NCBI GenBank assembly: GCA_036924085.1
Contig: JAVGWX010000011.1
Location: 40,162,970 to 40,226,969 of the forward strand
From: Ariolimax columbianus
Lineage: Eukaryota; Mollusca; Gastropoda; Stylommatophora; Arionidae
Direction: 5' to 3'
DNA length: 64,000 nucleotides
The position numbers and the translations under genes are program-made. Under the pieces are notes generated by a model, which was not told the DNA's origin, did no database searches, and saw only the letters and a list, made by a program, of their open reading frames with translations. Shown one piece after another: positions 34,401 through 49,400 of the stretch. Positions within the stretch are counted from its first letter, which is position 1; each line of letters starts with the position of its first letter.

Positions 34401-37400
34401 GTGTATACTTTCCTTCTTCTACGATTCATTAGTTCATCACTGTCATTGTTCATTGTCCCTGATGAAAGTCTATTGTTCGTAATGTAGGTTTCATTTGCAT
34501 TTTAATCTCAGGGGGGTATCTGACCATACCTATTTATACATTTTTTCACTTCATGTTTTTTTACACTGAATGAAATAGGGTGAATTCAATGTTTGTTGAG
34601 TGAAATAAGGTGAATTCAATGTTTGCTGAATGAAGTAGGCATAATTCAATGTTTGTTGAATGAAATATATTAGCCCTACCTCATATCCTGGCAGAGTTAA
34701 AACACTGTGAACCACAGCCACAGACACAACGTGCTGTAAGAATGACACACGCAGGCCAAGCTTACTGTCCACACTTAAACTCAAGGGGAGAGTAAACATT
34801 GCACATCCTGCAGGACTCAGCCAAGAGTTGCCTCCTCTACCTGTAAAACGGAAAGGAATGTTTGAAATAAGAATGTTTAAGATGGGAAAATAAATTAAAG
34901 AAACAGAGATTCTTGTGTGTCAATGGGTTCCAAAAGTAAGCTAGGTGCCTATTCACAACTGAATTGACTGGAGGAGTTTGATAACGAGGATTGCACTCTG
35001 CAATAATGCCATGACAAGTGAAACTCCTACCACTCTGCTGTTTAGGCAAATAAAGAGAGGTGTGCATGCGGTTAGCAACCTCATCATGTAAAAACCATTT
35101 CTATGAAATTGCCTCTACAAATGCTTCTACAGAATTCCTGCAAACGGGCAAACTGTAGCGGTGGCCCTGTGCTACACTTGGGTCAAAAAGGTGAATTAAT
35201 CAATCAATTAATCTGCGAAGCATAATGTAAGACACGACTGAAGAAGGCTGTGCATGTGGTCAACCAACCCAATCTATAGGACCTATAAACCAAAAAGACG
35301 GTCTCTACACCTTATTCATTCATTTGCCTATTTGTTCCAATGTGAAGTATAGGCCACTTGTGTAGCTGGTCCCTATTTGAAGGAAGCCTGTATCCAAGTT
35401 TTTGCAATCATTTACTTTTTGAACTCTAATGTAAAGTATAGGTTTTAACTGCATCCTGTCCCTTTACATGAAGCATTTATCCAAATTTTTGCAGTGTTTT
35501 GTTCAGTTACATTCTTCTTCTGCGTTAAAGCTTTTTTGGTCATGCTAGATATATAGTCTCGTCGCTAGGACGAAGTTCACAGTTCTCTCCAGATAAAGGT
35601 GGCAGCCCCACAGCTTCTGCGTCATCTTGGCTACCCCAGACCAGGTTTGGCATCGTAGGTCTCTGTGTATTTGGTTGTTCTGTAGGATGTGTTCAGGGGC
35701 CTGAACTCTTGTTCCACACGGCAGTCACTTGTGTGTATCTTGAGCCGATGTAGGTGACTCAATAGTCTGCAGTGGCTGTTCTCAGGCGAAAGGTGGTTGT
35801 TTGTTGGTGCCTGTGGAGATAATGGAATGGGTCAGGTCTATTGCTCATTTCAATGTCTTTTTTACATTTTGAGTTGTACTGATTGTGTATGATAGTTTTT
35901 GACTCTCAGTAGGTCACTGCACGGATAAGTTGCTCCATCTTGTCACATGTTTTGGGTAGTGCGTACATTCTCTCATTCCCCGTTATTCCACAATGGGAGG
36001 ATAGCAACTATTGAGGTTATTTAAATTTTGTTGAATTCTGATCTGATTTCACGCAACATTTCTTCACCTTTGCTGTTTTGTAGTGATCTGCAATCTGTAA
36101 AGAACACAATCTGAGTTGACGGGTGTTCGTCTGGTCTGGTGAACATTCTTAGTATCGATATTTAATGTCTCTGGCCTTGATAGTACAACCTGCCACGATT
36201 TCCTCTGTCCATCTTTTGACATTATCCTCCCACTTATAGCAATGTTTAAGTCTGGCACATTTACCCTTCACCTCTCCTTCCAGAAGTCTTTTTATGTGAC
36301 CAAAATATCTTAACTGTCAGATTCTGATTTCATTCACCAATTCTTGTTGCACTTTTAATTTCTCCAATGCCTCACTATTTGTTTAAATTTCTCCAAGACT
36401 TCACTGTTTGAATTTCTCCAATAATTCACTATTTGTTTGAATTACTCCGAGACTTCACTATTGGTTTAAATTTCTCCAAGATTTTGAAAGTCCATGGTAT
36501 CAGAAGTCTGCTCTGACCTGAGAACCATGGTATAAGAATTGTTATCATTGTCACGACTACTATCAAAGCTACATGCCATGACAAAAGACTGGTGCCTGAC
36601 CAATATCATCAAGTGCCTCATGCAGAACAGATGATTTTATATCCCTCTGAGGAAAAAGGACAGCAGATGGCAAAATCAAAACAATGACTTGGCACAAGGA
36701 AGTGTTCTAGCACTCATGCTATATAACATATATACTAATGACCAAGCCATGGACACAGACATCAGGAAATTTATCTACGCTGACAACACAGCAGTTGCTG
36801 CCCAGGGAAAAGGGTTTAAAGAGGTTGAAAACTGTCAAGTTCTCTCAGTGCCCTTGCAGAATACTACTATGAGAATCATCATAAACCAAATCCCGGTAAA
36901 ACCCAGAAACAGAGAGGCAAAAATAAAACTTCAGATTAGGTGACAAGGGCAGGAGCTTGAACACTGAATGGCTCCAAAATATATAGGTTTGAAGTTAGAC
37001 TGTACATTGTCCTATATGACACACTGTCAGGAAACAAAATTTAAGATACACACAAGAAATAAAATCATTCGTTAACGGATCGGCACAACATAGGGAGCAC
37101 AGCCATCAGTCCTCCGGACATCGGCACTTGCCGTGTTTTCCTGTAGGTGAATATGCCACACCAGCCTGGAAAATTATGCCATGCAAAACTAGTTGACACC
37201 GCAATAAATGATACAAGCCAGAGAGCATCAGGGTGTCTAAAATCCACCCCACCATTGATAAAATATACTTAATAATTGGCATAGCACCACCCTAGATCCA
37301 AAGAAGTGTCGCCGCAGAAATCGAACGAGAAAAATAGGAGCACGACCCAAGATACCCAATGTTTGGACATCAGGTACAGAGCACAAGACTCAAGTCCAAA

Positions 37401-40400
37401 CACAGTTTCTAAAATCAAAATAGCCCATACAGCCAAACATTGAAAGTCGCTACATCGAGAGATGGCACGAATTGATGCAGGCCCCAGAGGTGGGACATTG
37501 AGAGGAACTAGCCCCGGACATCATCTACCATACACAACATGGAAGTCGATGAACAGACTCTGAACTGGTTTATCACGAGTCAAGACGAATATGAAGAGAT
37601 GGGGATACACAGATGATGACACACATGGCTATGGCGCATTATAAGACCTAGATCACTTGATCACCTTCCCAACCTCCAGGAATCATGCAATAGGTGCGAC
37701 ATGCTGGGGGCAAATGGCAGGATAATCTATGTCGCTGAATGCATGCTGTATGACCTAGCGCTTGGACATTGAAAGTAAGTAAAGTATTGTCATGAAAGCC
37801 TGTCGTATCACAAGTTTGTTGTTGACCTGAAAACCACAGTAAAAGAACTTATATTTGTCACAAAGTCTGTGGTATCAAAGATTTTGCACTAAAACCCGAG
37901 ATCCACCTTCTGAGAACTAGTGTAGTTGTTGCAGAGTTCATGACCAGAAGATGAGCCTCCAGGATAACCATAAGTCACAGATGTTACAAGAGATGAGAAA
38001 CAAGAACAAGCACATTAGGTCTTTAAACAGATACCAGTAGGTTGTGAAGGCAATAGGAATTGACTAGTAAGAGTAAGGATAGGAACCTGGTTAAAAATTA
38101 GGACGAGGAAAAAAAATCTTTGTTATTTACACGCACTTCCCTGCCTTGTTAGTAAAATAGTTAATAAAGTTAGCTTAGTAATATATTTGTGCAATCACAT
38201 CCAATTTCTATCACACAAGAGCAAGGAAGTAATAGTCAAACTATATAAATCATTGGTGAGACTTAAATTGGAGTACTGTGTTCATGTGTGGAGTCCATAT
38301 CATAGAGTGGATATAAACATGCTAGAAAGGATTCAAAGAAGAGCTACAAAAATTATATTTTCAGAATTATAGTTATGAGGAAAGACTACCAAAAATAAAC
38401 TGGTCTTCAGTGTCTCGGACAGAGAAGAATTCGAGGTGACTTAAGTTTATAAATTAATAAATGAAAAGGATAAATTAGAACATACCAAGTTTTTCAAAGT
38501 ACGACTAGCTACAAGAACAAGAGGGCACAGCTACAAATTGTTTAAAGACAGGTCCAGATTAGATAATAGGAAATAATTTTTTTAAATCAGAGAGTGGTGA
38601 ATCCTTGGAATGTATTGTTACAGGATGTAGTGGAAGCAGGGGCATTTGACATATTAAAAAATAGATTGGATGCTCACAGTATTTTCAATATTTGTGGCGT
38701 AAAATAAACTGGTTGTATACAGACTGTAGAGCCTTCTAAACCAGTATAATGAAGTTAAGTTATGTTAAGTAATAAAAACTCAATTTTTTTGGACTCTAAA
38801 AATTGTCAGCGATATATTTTATTCAATCTGTGAGAGAAAGAGGGTGTTATGTAGTGGTACCTAACTTTAAGGGCGATAGCCTGTTACAAATTCATTCATG
38901 GTGTGCAAATTCATAAACAAATCTTCTACCCTAAAAAGGTTCTAGAACAGTACCCCATGTAGTATACAGTAATAAAAGAGTGAATAACTCAATTAGAAAC
39001 AAATGAAACCTACAAACGAACAAATTACTAAGGAGCAATATACTATGTACCTCTTCCGCTGGTCTGTCTCCCAGCTACTGCAATGAGTCCAACATCATCT
39101 GGGATTGAGAACTGAAGTCCATCAAACACAGGCATGGTTGATGTGATCACTTCTGTGTAAAACAATATCTGCCCCAGCTTGAGAGTTTTCAAGTTTTTCC
39201 AGTAAGCCACGGGGTCAAAATACTCAGCTTTGACGTCAATATCAATATTAGTAACGACAGGAAGGAGTGTTGGTGTGGCTGATGTGTGTTTAGACGATTC
39301 CACAAATTTGAGACTCATCTTTTGTGACTTCAACAGGTTGTCCTTCAAGCGTTGCTGGAATGATTCCATGAAGGATTCCTTGAGACCCTGAGATGAAAGA
39401 ATTTATAAAATGATGTGATGGACATGTGAGGAATAGAATAATTGGGAGACCAAAGAGCACTTAGCGCAGAAAGATGGATGAGCACCACAGAGAAACTGGA
39501 ATTCATGTGCTGAGTTCAAGAAGGTGGATTAGAAATGGGCTAAATCACAGAATAATGTGAATGTATGGGCAAGTTAAATCACAGAATAATGTGAATGGAT
39601 GGGCAAGTCAAATCACAGAATAATGTGAATGGATTGGCAAGTCAAATCACAGAATAATGTAAATGGATAGGCAAGTCAAATCATAGAATAATGTGATTGA
39701 TGCTTATTTCATGGATGATATCTTCTTTACTTGGATGTAGAGGTTTGTCAGAGAGAACACTATGCTATACAATAAGCTATCTTCTTTATTTGAATATAGA
39801 GGTTTGTCAGAACTATGCTATACTATAAGCTATCTTCTTTACTTGGATGTAGATGTGTGTCAGAGAGAATGCCATGCTATCCTATTAGCTGCCTTGTAAG
39901 ATTCCAGTCTAGACCTTTAGAGACAGTCTAAACTATTGTCTTGTTATTACCTTGTAATGTCTCAATTTGCAACAATTTCATTTGTAGCTATAAAGAAGTG
40001 AACAGAAATCCTTGATGAAATTTTATCTTGTATTTGTGCACAGTAGCAATTGTGCCCGATAGCAGACACTGCATTCAGGTATCAAGTGTTAGAAGCTCTA
40101 TTGCACTAAGTCTCAATCTTTTGCCAGATTAGGTGACACCAAGTGTTTTCCTTAGCTCCTTGTCTCTCCTAACAGAAAATGAGGTCATCATATACAAAAT
40201 GGGAAAGCTGTAGTATGTTAAAATTGGGAACTGAAGCCAGCTCTGCTAAATCAAAAGATGAAGCATTTTAATTACACTGTCACTTTATATCAATTAATCA
40301 ATAGTACGGTTAGGCGACCAGTACCAGCAGCGTCGAATGACTGTTAATGATCGTGTCTGATGGCCACGTCCTAGGTGGCCTGCAGTTCTGTTAAAGAGGT

Positions 40401-43400
40401 GGCGATATGTTTTAACCAGGTATTGCAAAGGCGGCCCCGAGGATGTCTCCAGGATGAGCACGGCTTCTTCCCACATCCAGCGGGCTGGGACTTACCGGGA
40501 AAGGCGAACGTGACCTAAGAGAGAGCGGTGGCGATCTATCGTTGAAACAATGCCTGCAAGTTGAGTATGTCGAACTACTTCGTTGTTGGAAATCATGTCA
40601 TGCCAGACGATCCCAAGGATGCCCCTCTGGTTGCGCAGGTGGAATGCCTCAAGACGCTGCCAGTCCTGCTGTTGTGATGTCTAGGACTCAGAGCCATACA
40701 GGACAATGGGGACAATGCAGAAGAAGTAAATAAAAAGCCTGGTACCCAGGGAGAGCCTTCACTGGCACCAGACTCTGCAGAGCTTGTGCATGGATGAAGC
40801 CGTTAAGCCCATCCTTCGGGTGATGTCATGACTGCTGCGTGTGTCAGAAGACTGCCTGCTGCCGAGGTAGACGAAGTCCTCGGTGGCCACAGCGGCGTTG
40901 TCGTTCACAATGATGCTCAGGGCAGAGGGGCCTGCTGAGGTTTTGGATTTTCATCTTTGTCCAGGAGACGTGCAATCCTAGGTGGGTGTCCGATCGATCC
41001 AGTTCCTCTAGGAGGCTTACCTTTATATATGAGTATCTTTTAATAAAGTGGTTCATTTTCAATTAATCAATGAAAAATATTTAATCTCCCTGTGGAGCAT
41101 AGGTCCAACAAATAGATGTCAGGTCATCAAACATTGACCTGTCTATATCTGTTGACCTTCATGTGGCTCAAAGTTTCTCCCGGATTAAGTAGCCAGCTCC
41201 ATGCCCAACATTTCTTAGTTGCCTTTTAGAACATGCCAGGCAAGTTACATTACACAATCCCAACGTACCGGGTTCAAATCATGCTGTGTTCAGTTTGGCA
41301 GGCACAGGTTTTTTTCTTAGGTGCGATCGCACGAGTGTCTGCATACTGAGTTACCTTCGGTCTCTTGACTGAATGTCTTTCCACTTGTCAAGATAGTTCG
41401 GGACGAGAAAGTGAGGTTGATAATCAACGCATTTTTTTCCTTACTATAATCGAAATACAGCGTAAGTTATGTCATCAGGAAAAATAACTAACTGTCTGAT
41501 GATGTCCCCATCATCGCATGCAATGGGTCACTAACTTTTATTTGCTATTCTTTGCTCCTTTTTTGAGCAAAAATAACACTCGTCTTCACTTTAATTAAAT
41601 AAATTTAGGCTTAAATAATTATAAAATTAACGAATAAATCATACCACTCTCTGAACAAGCAAGAGGCATGTGGTGAGCATTGGGGTGGTTCCGGAACTAG
41701 TATCAATGCCCAAGGAAGCCAAGATGTCACGGAGGACTGCGAGTCTGTCAGTATTGGACTGCTTGAGTGCAGTAAATGAATCCTGATCTTTGGCATACTC
41801 AGTTGGATCTCTCTCCAACAATAGCTGAGGAAAAACAATGCATGACATCCTGTGAGTATCACTTCCAGTGTCTAACATGATTGCAAACCAACAAATCCAA
41901 CAATAATGAAATTCTTCTATTCTTGGGAATTCTTCTTCTTCTTCTTCGTCGTACACTGTCAGACGTCAACCTGTATTTTTTCGAAAAAAGCAGCGGTCAT
42001 CCTGAGGCTGTCTACACTGCCACAGAGCTTGTCTTGTGTTGGCACTGGTGATGGCCACATCTGCTCTCTCTGATCCTCGTATGTCGGGCAGTTCTGCAGC
42101 AGATGTTCAGCGGTCATTTTACCAGTACCGCACGGGGTTTCGTCAGTGCCACCTATCTTCAATTTGTTGAATAGGTGGTACCTCAGTCTATTGTGGCCAG
42201 TGCGAAGTCTGAAGACCACGACCTGCTCTCTTCTGTTCAACTGGTAATAGGCATCGTTTTTTGTTTAGCCAGTGTGTTCTATTTCCTATTTGGTCATGTA
42301 TCTAGCTCTAATAAGCCTTTTTGACTCTTCGTATGTCACACTAGTATCTGGTTGTGGTAGTCTTGCACCTTCTTTTGCCAGTCTGTCTGCCTCCTCGTTG
42401 CCTTGGATGTTACAGTGGGATGGAACCCACTGTTCCACTACTCTTTTTGGTGCAGACTGCTGGCATAGTTGACAGAGTACTGCTCTTAAATCATTAAGTT
42501 CAGTATTTTTCTGGCTTTTTAGTGCTGTGACTACGGCCAGGGCATCTGTAAGCAGGACTATATGGCTTTCATTCCTTTTACCTGTCACCATTTCTTCTAC
42601 TGCAGCCCTCAGTGCCTCTGCCTCCGCTCTGAAATTGCTTGTGTATTTTCCAGTTGCCACTGATAGTGTTATTTTTCTGCCATTTTGTAGGCTCAGGAAT
42701 ACCCCTGCCCCTCCGTTCTGTGTTGTGTTTGTTACAGAACTGTCGGTGTATGCATGGGTCCAGTCCATGCTTGGGTAGTTTTCCGTTATGTACCTCAGGG
42801 TTGTATCTCTTCTTTCTTTTTCAGTCTGGCTGTTTTTTGTTTCCAATACCTGGTATATTTTCTACCACCTCTGGAAATATTGGGAATTCATTTCGAAAAG
42901 GTTACTGACTAGGACATCATGTCAGGGTCAGGCACAATATACTGGCCAAGACTACTATCTCTCTACTATGTAGCTTTCCTTGGAAACAGGCTGTTATCAA
43001 GGCAGTCTGGCTGAAGAAATCAACATGATCCCTGTAGTGGTGAGCATCACGCATACCACAAGTCAAGCATACTGCAACTGCCTGGAGGACCATGGTCCAC
43101 CTACATCAGCACACTCAGGATGTGAGGAAAGCTACTACAACACATAATTTAACGCCCTTTTCAGAGCTCACAGAAAAGCAAACGTACTCATTGTGGCCAT
43201 TAAACAACAACATCCTGAAAAGGTCATTATGACATTATGCCATAGATTACAGCGAGGCTATGATATCTGCACCTCTTGACCAGACACATCCAGTTTGAGC
43301 TGGCTTTTTTGGGAACTGGGTTAGCCTTCTGACTACAATTCCTAATTTTTTTATCCAGACTGCACTAGTGCAGCCCGTTTTCAGAGCCACCACTTTGAGG

Positions 43401-46400
43401 CAGAATAGGGTTTCAATCAGTTCTGATTCACTGTTCGTGATGCAAGCAGCCATCTGTGAGTCGTTCGCTACTGTCAGCTCATTCACCTGTTGTACCTTCG
43501 GTCCCAAATATTGACACAACCCTAGAATGTCTGTGGGAACAAAACTTAGACTGGTTCCTAAATTATCTGAGAACAAAAATACAGACGTGGCACATCAATA
43601 TTTGAGAGAATGTTAATGGAAGGTATGGTGCCAGCCAAGAGAGGCATGGTCTGCCTAAGCAGGTGATGGCACCAAGTTGTCAAGGAATGCATGGAACAGA
43701 CAAAAGATGTTCTGCAAAGGACATACTACATGATGAATTTCTGTGGCCACTTTTTCCAATGCATACAGGGTTCTAATGTGCCAAGTCCCTGACCTGGTTT
43801 TTGCCTGTATCATCAAAAGAGATTTGTCAGAACAATTAACGGACTTTACAACACGTTGTATTATAGACCGTTTTTGTGAGAGATCTTAGACAGTCAGGTT
43901 CGCACTTTCTATATTTTTAGCTTCTTTTGTAGTTTCTCTAACATTCTGTTTTAAAAAAAATACAGGTTTTGGTTCTTAGCCCTAATGCAACTCCGTAAAC
44001 AAGGTGGACTGTTACGCTCCCTATGTTTGTCTCTCCTTCTCGACAATGACCTGCTCAGTTTGGTTGAGCCTGCCAAAAGCACATGACATCCATTCTGACA
44101 ACAGGCATGATATCTTTTGGCTTAGACAGATGAAGAACATTAAAAAGTAGCCCACATCAACACTCCATACAGTTAATAAATTTGTCAAGATACCAAATTT
44201 TATCAAAGAGCTTACCTAAGTAGTTCGCCAGAGTCTTGTGTATGACAAGGACAAGAGTAGCACCCCTGCCCCACAGAGAGCATGTCTAACTGTGTGACAT
44301 GCATAACACCGGCCACGGCCACAGATAGGTGGTTTGTTAATAGCAGCATAGATGGTGGCTAAGACTTTGCGGGTCTACTTTTGCTCTAGTGTTTGAATCT
44401 ATTAAGATAGACTTGCACATCGGTTAACCAACCTCCGAGGCACTTATCCCAACACAACGGAGTAATAAGCTGCTCGAGCCTAGCCTGCTAAGCAGGACAT
44501 CCACCTCCCAACTACATTCAGCCCATACCAGAGCTGGGACCTGTAGAAGTACAGATCGACTAAGACTAAGAACTTACCTGAGAGAGAACTGCCACGCCCC
44601 CACTTTCACATTTTATCTTCACCACCAACGCCCTGTTTTGTACATGTGAGCTGATGCTTCCTGTATTGTCTGTCTCCACTGGTCCATTGTGTTTGTTTGC
44701 ATGTCTTTTCTGTTGCTCACAGAACTCATATGGAATTACCACTTCAGAATTTTCCTTCAATTCACCGTACAAGAATCTTCCCCGCACAGATGTGATAGTC
44801 TGGCTATCTTTGATCTTAAAACTGACAAGCTGCTCTTTGTCTAACCCCTCTTCTTCTAATTTCTCAGCAAACACAGAATCCACAGAACTGTTGAAGCTTA
44901 GAAGAGTCCCACCATCTCTCAGGACATAGTTTTCAATTTCAGTTTCTGCATCTTGTGTTAACCGCGCACATGATGAAACTACAAGCAAGGCAGCATTGTT
45001 TCTCCATGGTGTCGACAGTATAGAATCATGTTTCAAGTGGTATATCGTGTAGTTCTCAGCATTGATGCAGGCCTCCAAGCTTGACTGCACTTGTGTAAAC
45101 AATCGAGCAGAATCTTTGATTCCACAGTAAACAAGAATGTTTGGGGGCTTCATGCAAGAACCCTCATGACCTCTGCCAGCCTTGTCAAATAAAGGCTCAT
45201 CCTTGAGGTCGTGATCACTATTGAGAGGAATATTAGCTGCTTGCTGTCTAAATGTTTTGGAATCGATCTGTGCAGGCTGTTTGACAACAAATGCTTCTGC
45301 ATGATCCACTTCAAAATTATTGTTGGAAGAGATGTCAATCTCTACACCGAGCTGCTGGCAATTGTCTAGAGATGACATGCTGTTCTCTTGAGTATAAGAT
45401 GCATCAGATTGCCTTCCTTGGTTGCTAATATCAATCCTTTCATCATGTGTGCCTTAAAACAAACAAAAAAATCAGATTGTTACATTTTTGTAGCACGAAT
45501 GACACAAGAGAAAGTAAAAAAGGTGACTTTAATATCTCATGTTTCGCTAATACCGAAAAAATGTTTAAAAAAAAGTTAAATTCATAACTCTTTTTCATGC
45601 TTCAATCAATCAATCAATCATAGCCGTCACTCCTCTCGGTGTATAGACCATTGAAAACATTCCGCCAGCATACGTGGTCTTAGGCTGCTCTTTCTGTCTC
45701 TCTCCAAATGTAATCTTAGTTCCTTCTCACATTCTCTTCTCTATGTATTTTTAGATCTGCCTCTCTTTCTCTTCTCTTGAAGATTCCATGTAGGAATCTG
45801 TCTGGCTCTGTTGGACGGTGCCTTCCGCCTATGTCCTATCCAGTCCAATTTTCTTTACATAATCTGTTGTTCCAGTGGTTGTTGTTCGCTCTTTTTTCCA
45901 TAGGTCTTCAATCCACACTATCTGGAGCTCTCCTCTTGAAAAACGTGTAACATACTTCAAGTATTCATACAGCGACCTCAGTCTCACCTGGCAGAATGAG
46001 AGCAATGATTGTCATGAGCAGCGCAACTTCAGCAAGTCAAAGGGACCACTTCGGTGGTTTTGTTGTAGCATGTTTCTGTAGACCATATTGAGAAGCTTTG
46101 TCAGTCTGCCTGGTGCGCTGAAGGCTAGCGCGTATACCAATCTTGACCATTCATCTCGCTCTAGGTTACTCTATCACAATGGGATTGGGACCAGCAAATC
46201 GAAAGCAGAAATCATGTCTAATGGTCTATCATCGCGAACTTACTGGGGGCAGGTCGACGGGCAAAATGCGTCTTCCATCCCATCTAAAAATCGCCAGTAT
46301 CGCCGAGATCTGTTCTACACAGAGCAATGCCATCCTTTGGTAATTCTAGATCTAATATATGCTTACCAAGCTCCGGCCCTCCCGGAAAGAGTTATTTTAT

Positions 46401-49400
46401 TAGTTCAAAACCAATTATTGTTTTCCCTCGTTGGGTTGCATCGTGCTCACTGGTGACTCTGGATAACTTTGTGCTGATCGCATGTCCTCATGTGCCGGCG
46501 ACGAATGTTTCAAATGTCTGCCCTATCAAATGTCGACGGTACAAAGCAAGCCTTATCTTGTTAGGTATTGTCAATTATGGCTGAACTACCAGTGCACTGC
46601 ACTGGTACAATGTTTTCTGGGAGCTCTGAAGGTTGGTCAGCATGCACTATACCTGACGTCCCACAGTGTGTGGAGGAAGAGCGTACTGGAGTGGAGCCAA
46701 TGCATTTTGCTAGTAAGATGAAATGCAATCTAAACTTAGTGTTATGGCAAAGCAGACAAGCACATTAACCTGCAATGGCAGCTGGTCATGGAGTGGAGCA
46801 CAGGCAGGTTTACAGATAGAGCATCACTTGAAGATTGGGCAACAACTGCGATCTGATATTGGTATCACCTTTCCCTTGGACCAAGACAGAATGACAGATG
46901 GAGTAACGCTGCATGGGTATTGCATGGTCTTGATAATTCAGGGCTTTGTGGTATGGATAGAATGTGACAAAATGCAAACAGACCTGACTTTCCACGCACA
47001 AGCTGCAGAAAACATGTCTCTGCTCAGATAGGTCTTGCAAATCACATTCTATGCCACTAAGGACTGAAGTTCCTGTTCCCAAAAGCACAAAATGTCCTCT
47101 TCTGACAAGATGGAAAGGGCCAATTTTAAGAAGGCTGGTCAGCGTCCACAAAATCTGACGAGTAGATTGGTGCGCGCAGATTCGCTATCGGCAATATAAT
47201 TTAATGACTTACTTCATTCACTCCCACGAGCTGATACAACAGCTTCCGTTTTTTTCTAGAAAACTGGCGGAAATCCAGATTTTGCACTTTTTCATTCCAG
47301 AAGAGTTAGTTTGAGTTTCGTTGAAAAAATGTTTAGTTTCGTAACTTGGAAAATATAATTTTTTTTCGGAGAGCAACTTTGAAGCTATCCCATGCACCTT
47401 CAGCCACACCAAATAGAGTTTTTTCAGTACAAGCTCAGGAATAGACAGATTATATTATTGCTAATGGTAGTGATGATGAAGTTATCAATCGTAATGATAG
47501 CGCTGTTTCAATTTATTTATCTAGTCTTAGTTCTAAGTCGAGCGATGAAAGTAAAACTAAATCTACTGACGAAGGGGCGGTGCCCTCTTTTGTCTCAAGC
47601 AATGGTAATGACAGTTCACAAATTCAGTTAAGGTTCAAGATCCTGTACAATCATTCTATTGTGTATAATATAAATGTGTGTATATATAATTTGAATACAG
47701 CAGGAACACTCTTTCCGTGTGCGCGTAAATTGTAAACACTCACGCTGATGTTGATCGGAGCTTTTATGTTTTAGCACATTTTCAACTTCATGTGCCTTCA
47801 GTAAAATGTAAATACCGTGAAAACAACTGCACCAAATTAGGTGCAACTTTCAGAACATCTTTCCTTATGGATTACCGTCAATAGAAATTCATTGTTATTT
47901 GTATATTGGTTTTAGAGCTGAATAATGTATTGATGAAGGGAACATTTTTGTTCATTAATAATTTTAAAAAATAACAAACAATTATGCAACTTTAATCCAT
48001 CAAACACAAATTTACACATCCATTTGTAAAATATGTGTATTACATTCTATTCTAGCCTCAATTGTGAACAATTTGGTATATGTATTATTTTAGTGAACGT
48101 CTATTGAAGACAAATAGATCGCAGCTAAGTGATGCTGTGTTTCAGTTTTACATAAGAATAAAATTGTGTCCAGAGGTCCAAAATATTTGGGAATGAATGA
48201 GTTAAATAGCTAGCAAATAATTTCTCAACAAAAGCTTTTTAATTTTACTATGTAAATATAAAAAAACAAAAATTAAAGAATCAACCTATGTTTCTGATGT
48301 ATCTAAAAAGTCTTTCAGGCAGAAAAAATATATATAAATAATTAAAATATTATCCTAAAATACTGGCCCCTGACAGGGGTCTCCCGTCCTGAATGACAAG
48401 AAAAATCAGCCCCTGGCAGGGGCCTCCCGTCCTGAATTAGTTAACACTGGCGTCAAATTTTCTAACGTTGGTGTGAGTCTTGATTTTCCTGGATCTTCAT
48501 ATATTTGCCTTTCTAGTTCTGGTCCTTAAAACTGCCGTGCCTCCTGATGTGTCAATTGTGCTGCCCAAATAGGCAAAGGCCTTCACTTCTTCCAACAGCT
48601 CTCCCTCCAGCATGATTGGTTCTGTGTTAATAGTGTTGAGTTTAAAGAGCTTAGTTTTCTTCATGCTGATAATCAGTTCCATTTTGACTGATAGTCCTTC
48701 CCTGTTTCAAGTTTCTCTTGCATTTGGATTGCTCATACTTTCTGTAGGAAAAAAACTGAAAATGGCTCAAAGAACGAACTGGGCATCCCCCATATAACAA
48801 TCCCTTTCACTAGTGAATATGCTGACAACAGAACATGAACTCCACAGCTCCTAAACTATGTCAGGTAACCATTTACAGCTGGGTTAACTGAACAAAGCAG
48901 TCATACCAATGATAAAAAAACCCAAATATAATGTGATGCTAACCTAGCATGTTAGGATTGTCCTCCAAGCTAACAACCCCTAGCCCATACACTTCCCTTG
49001 CGGCATTGGCTGAATATAGAGCAATGTTTACTTTCACTGAACCATTGGAAAAAAAATGTGCCTGGGGCATTGTCCCTGTATACTCACCAGTGTATTCGTT
49101 GTGTTAACACTGGTTTTGTTATAGAAACGACTGAATTGAAAATTTGACCACTTCCGCTGTCCCAATAACGATACAATAGCTATGCATGAGTTGCAGTGGT
49201 CAGCGATCCATAGCTGACTGCTAGCGTCAGGGCCAGTGAACTAGAGCCTTCTACACCTCCACGTGGTGATCCTGGATAACAGGCTGCAGCAGAGCAGACT
49301 GGCTAAGGAGAAGGGATCGAAGAGGGAATGCTAACCTGGTACTAAAAAAATGCTTGCTGTAGTCGGATGTATTGGACCGAAAGGTGCAAATATCGCAGTC

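Noticed and set aside
42272..42908. Several + strand open frames of 60-90 codons
   Set aside because: They are antisense to the RNase H domain of LINE B, which has clear catalytic residues on the - strand.
45378..45380. ATG at 45378 as the HLCS start
   Set aside because: The frame is open upstream to a good acceptor and the phase matches exon 4, so it is more likely an internal Met. It is kept only as a possible alternative start.
46088..47151. A cluster of overlapping open frames on both strands
   Set aside because: None has family motifs or matching splice sites. HLCS splicing from exon 4 to exon 5 in phase does not need an exon here.
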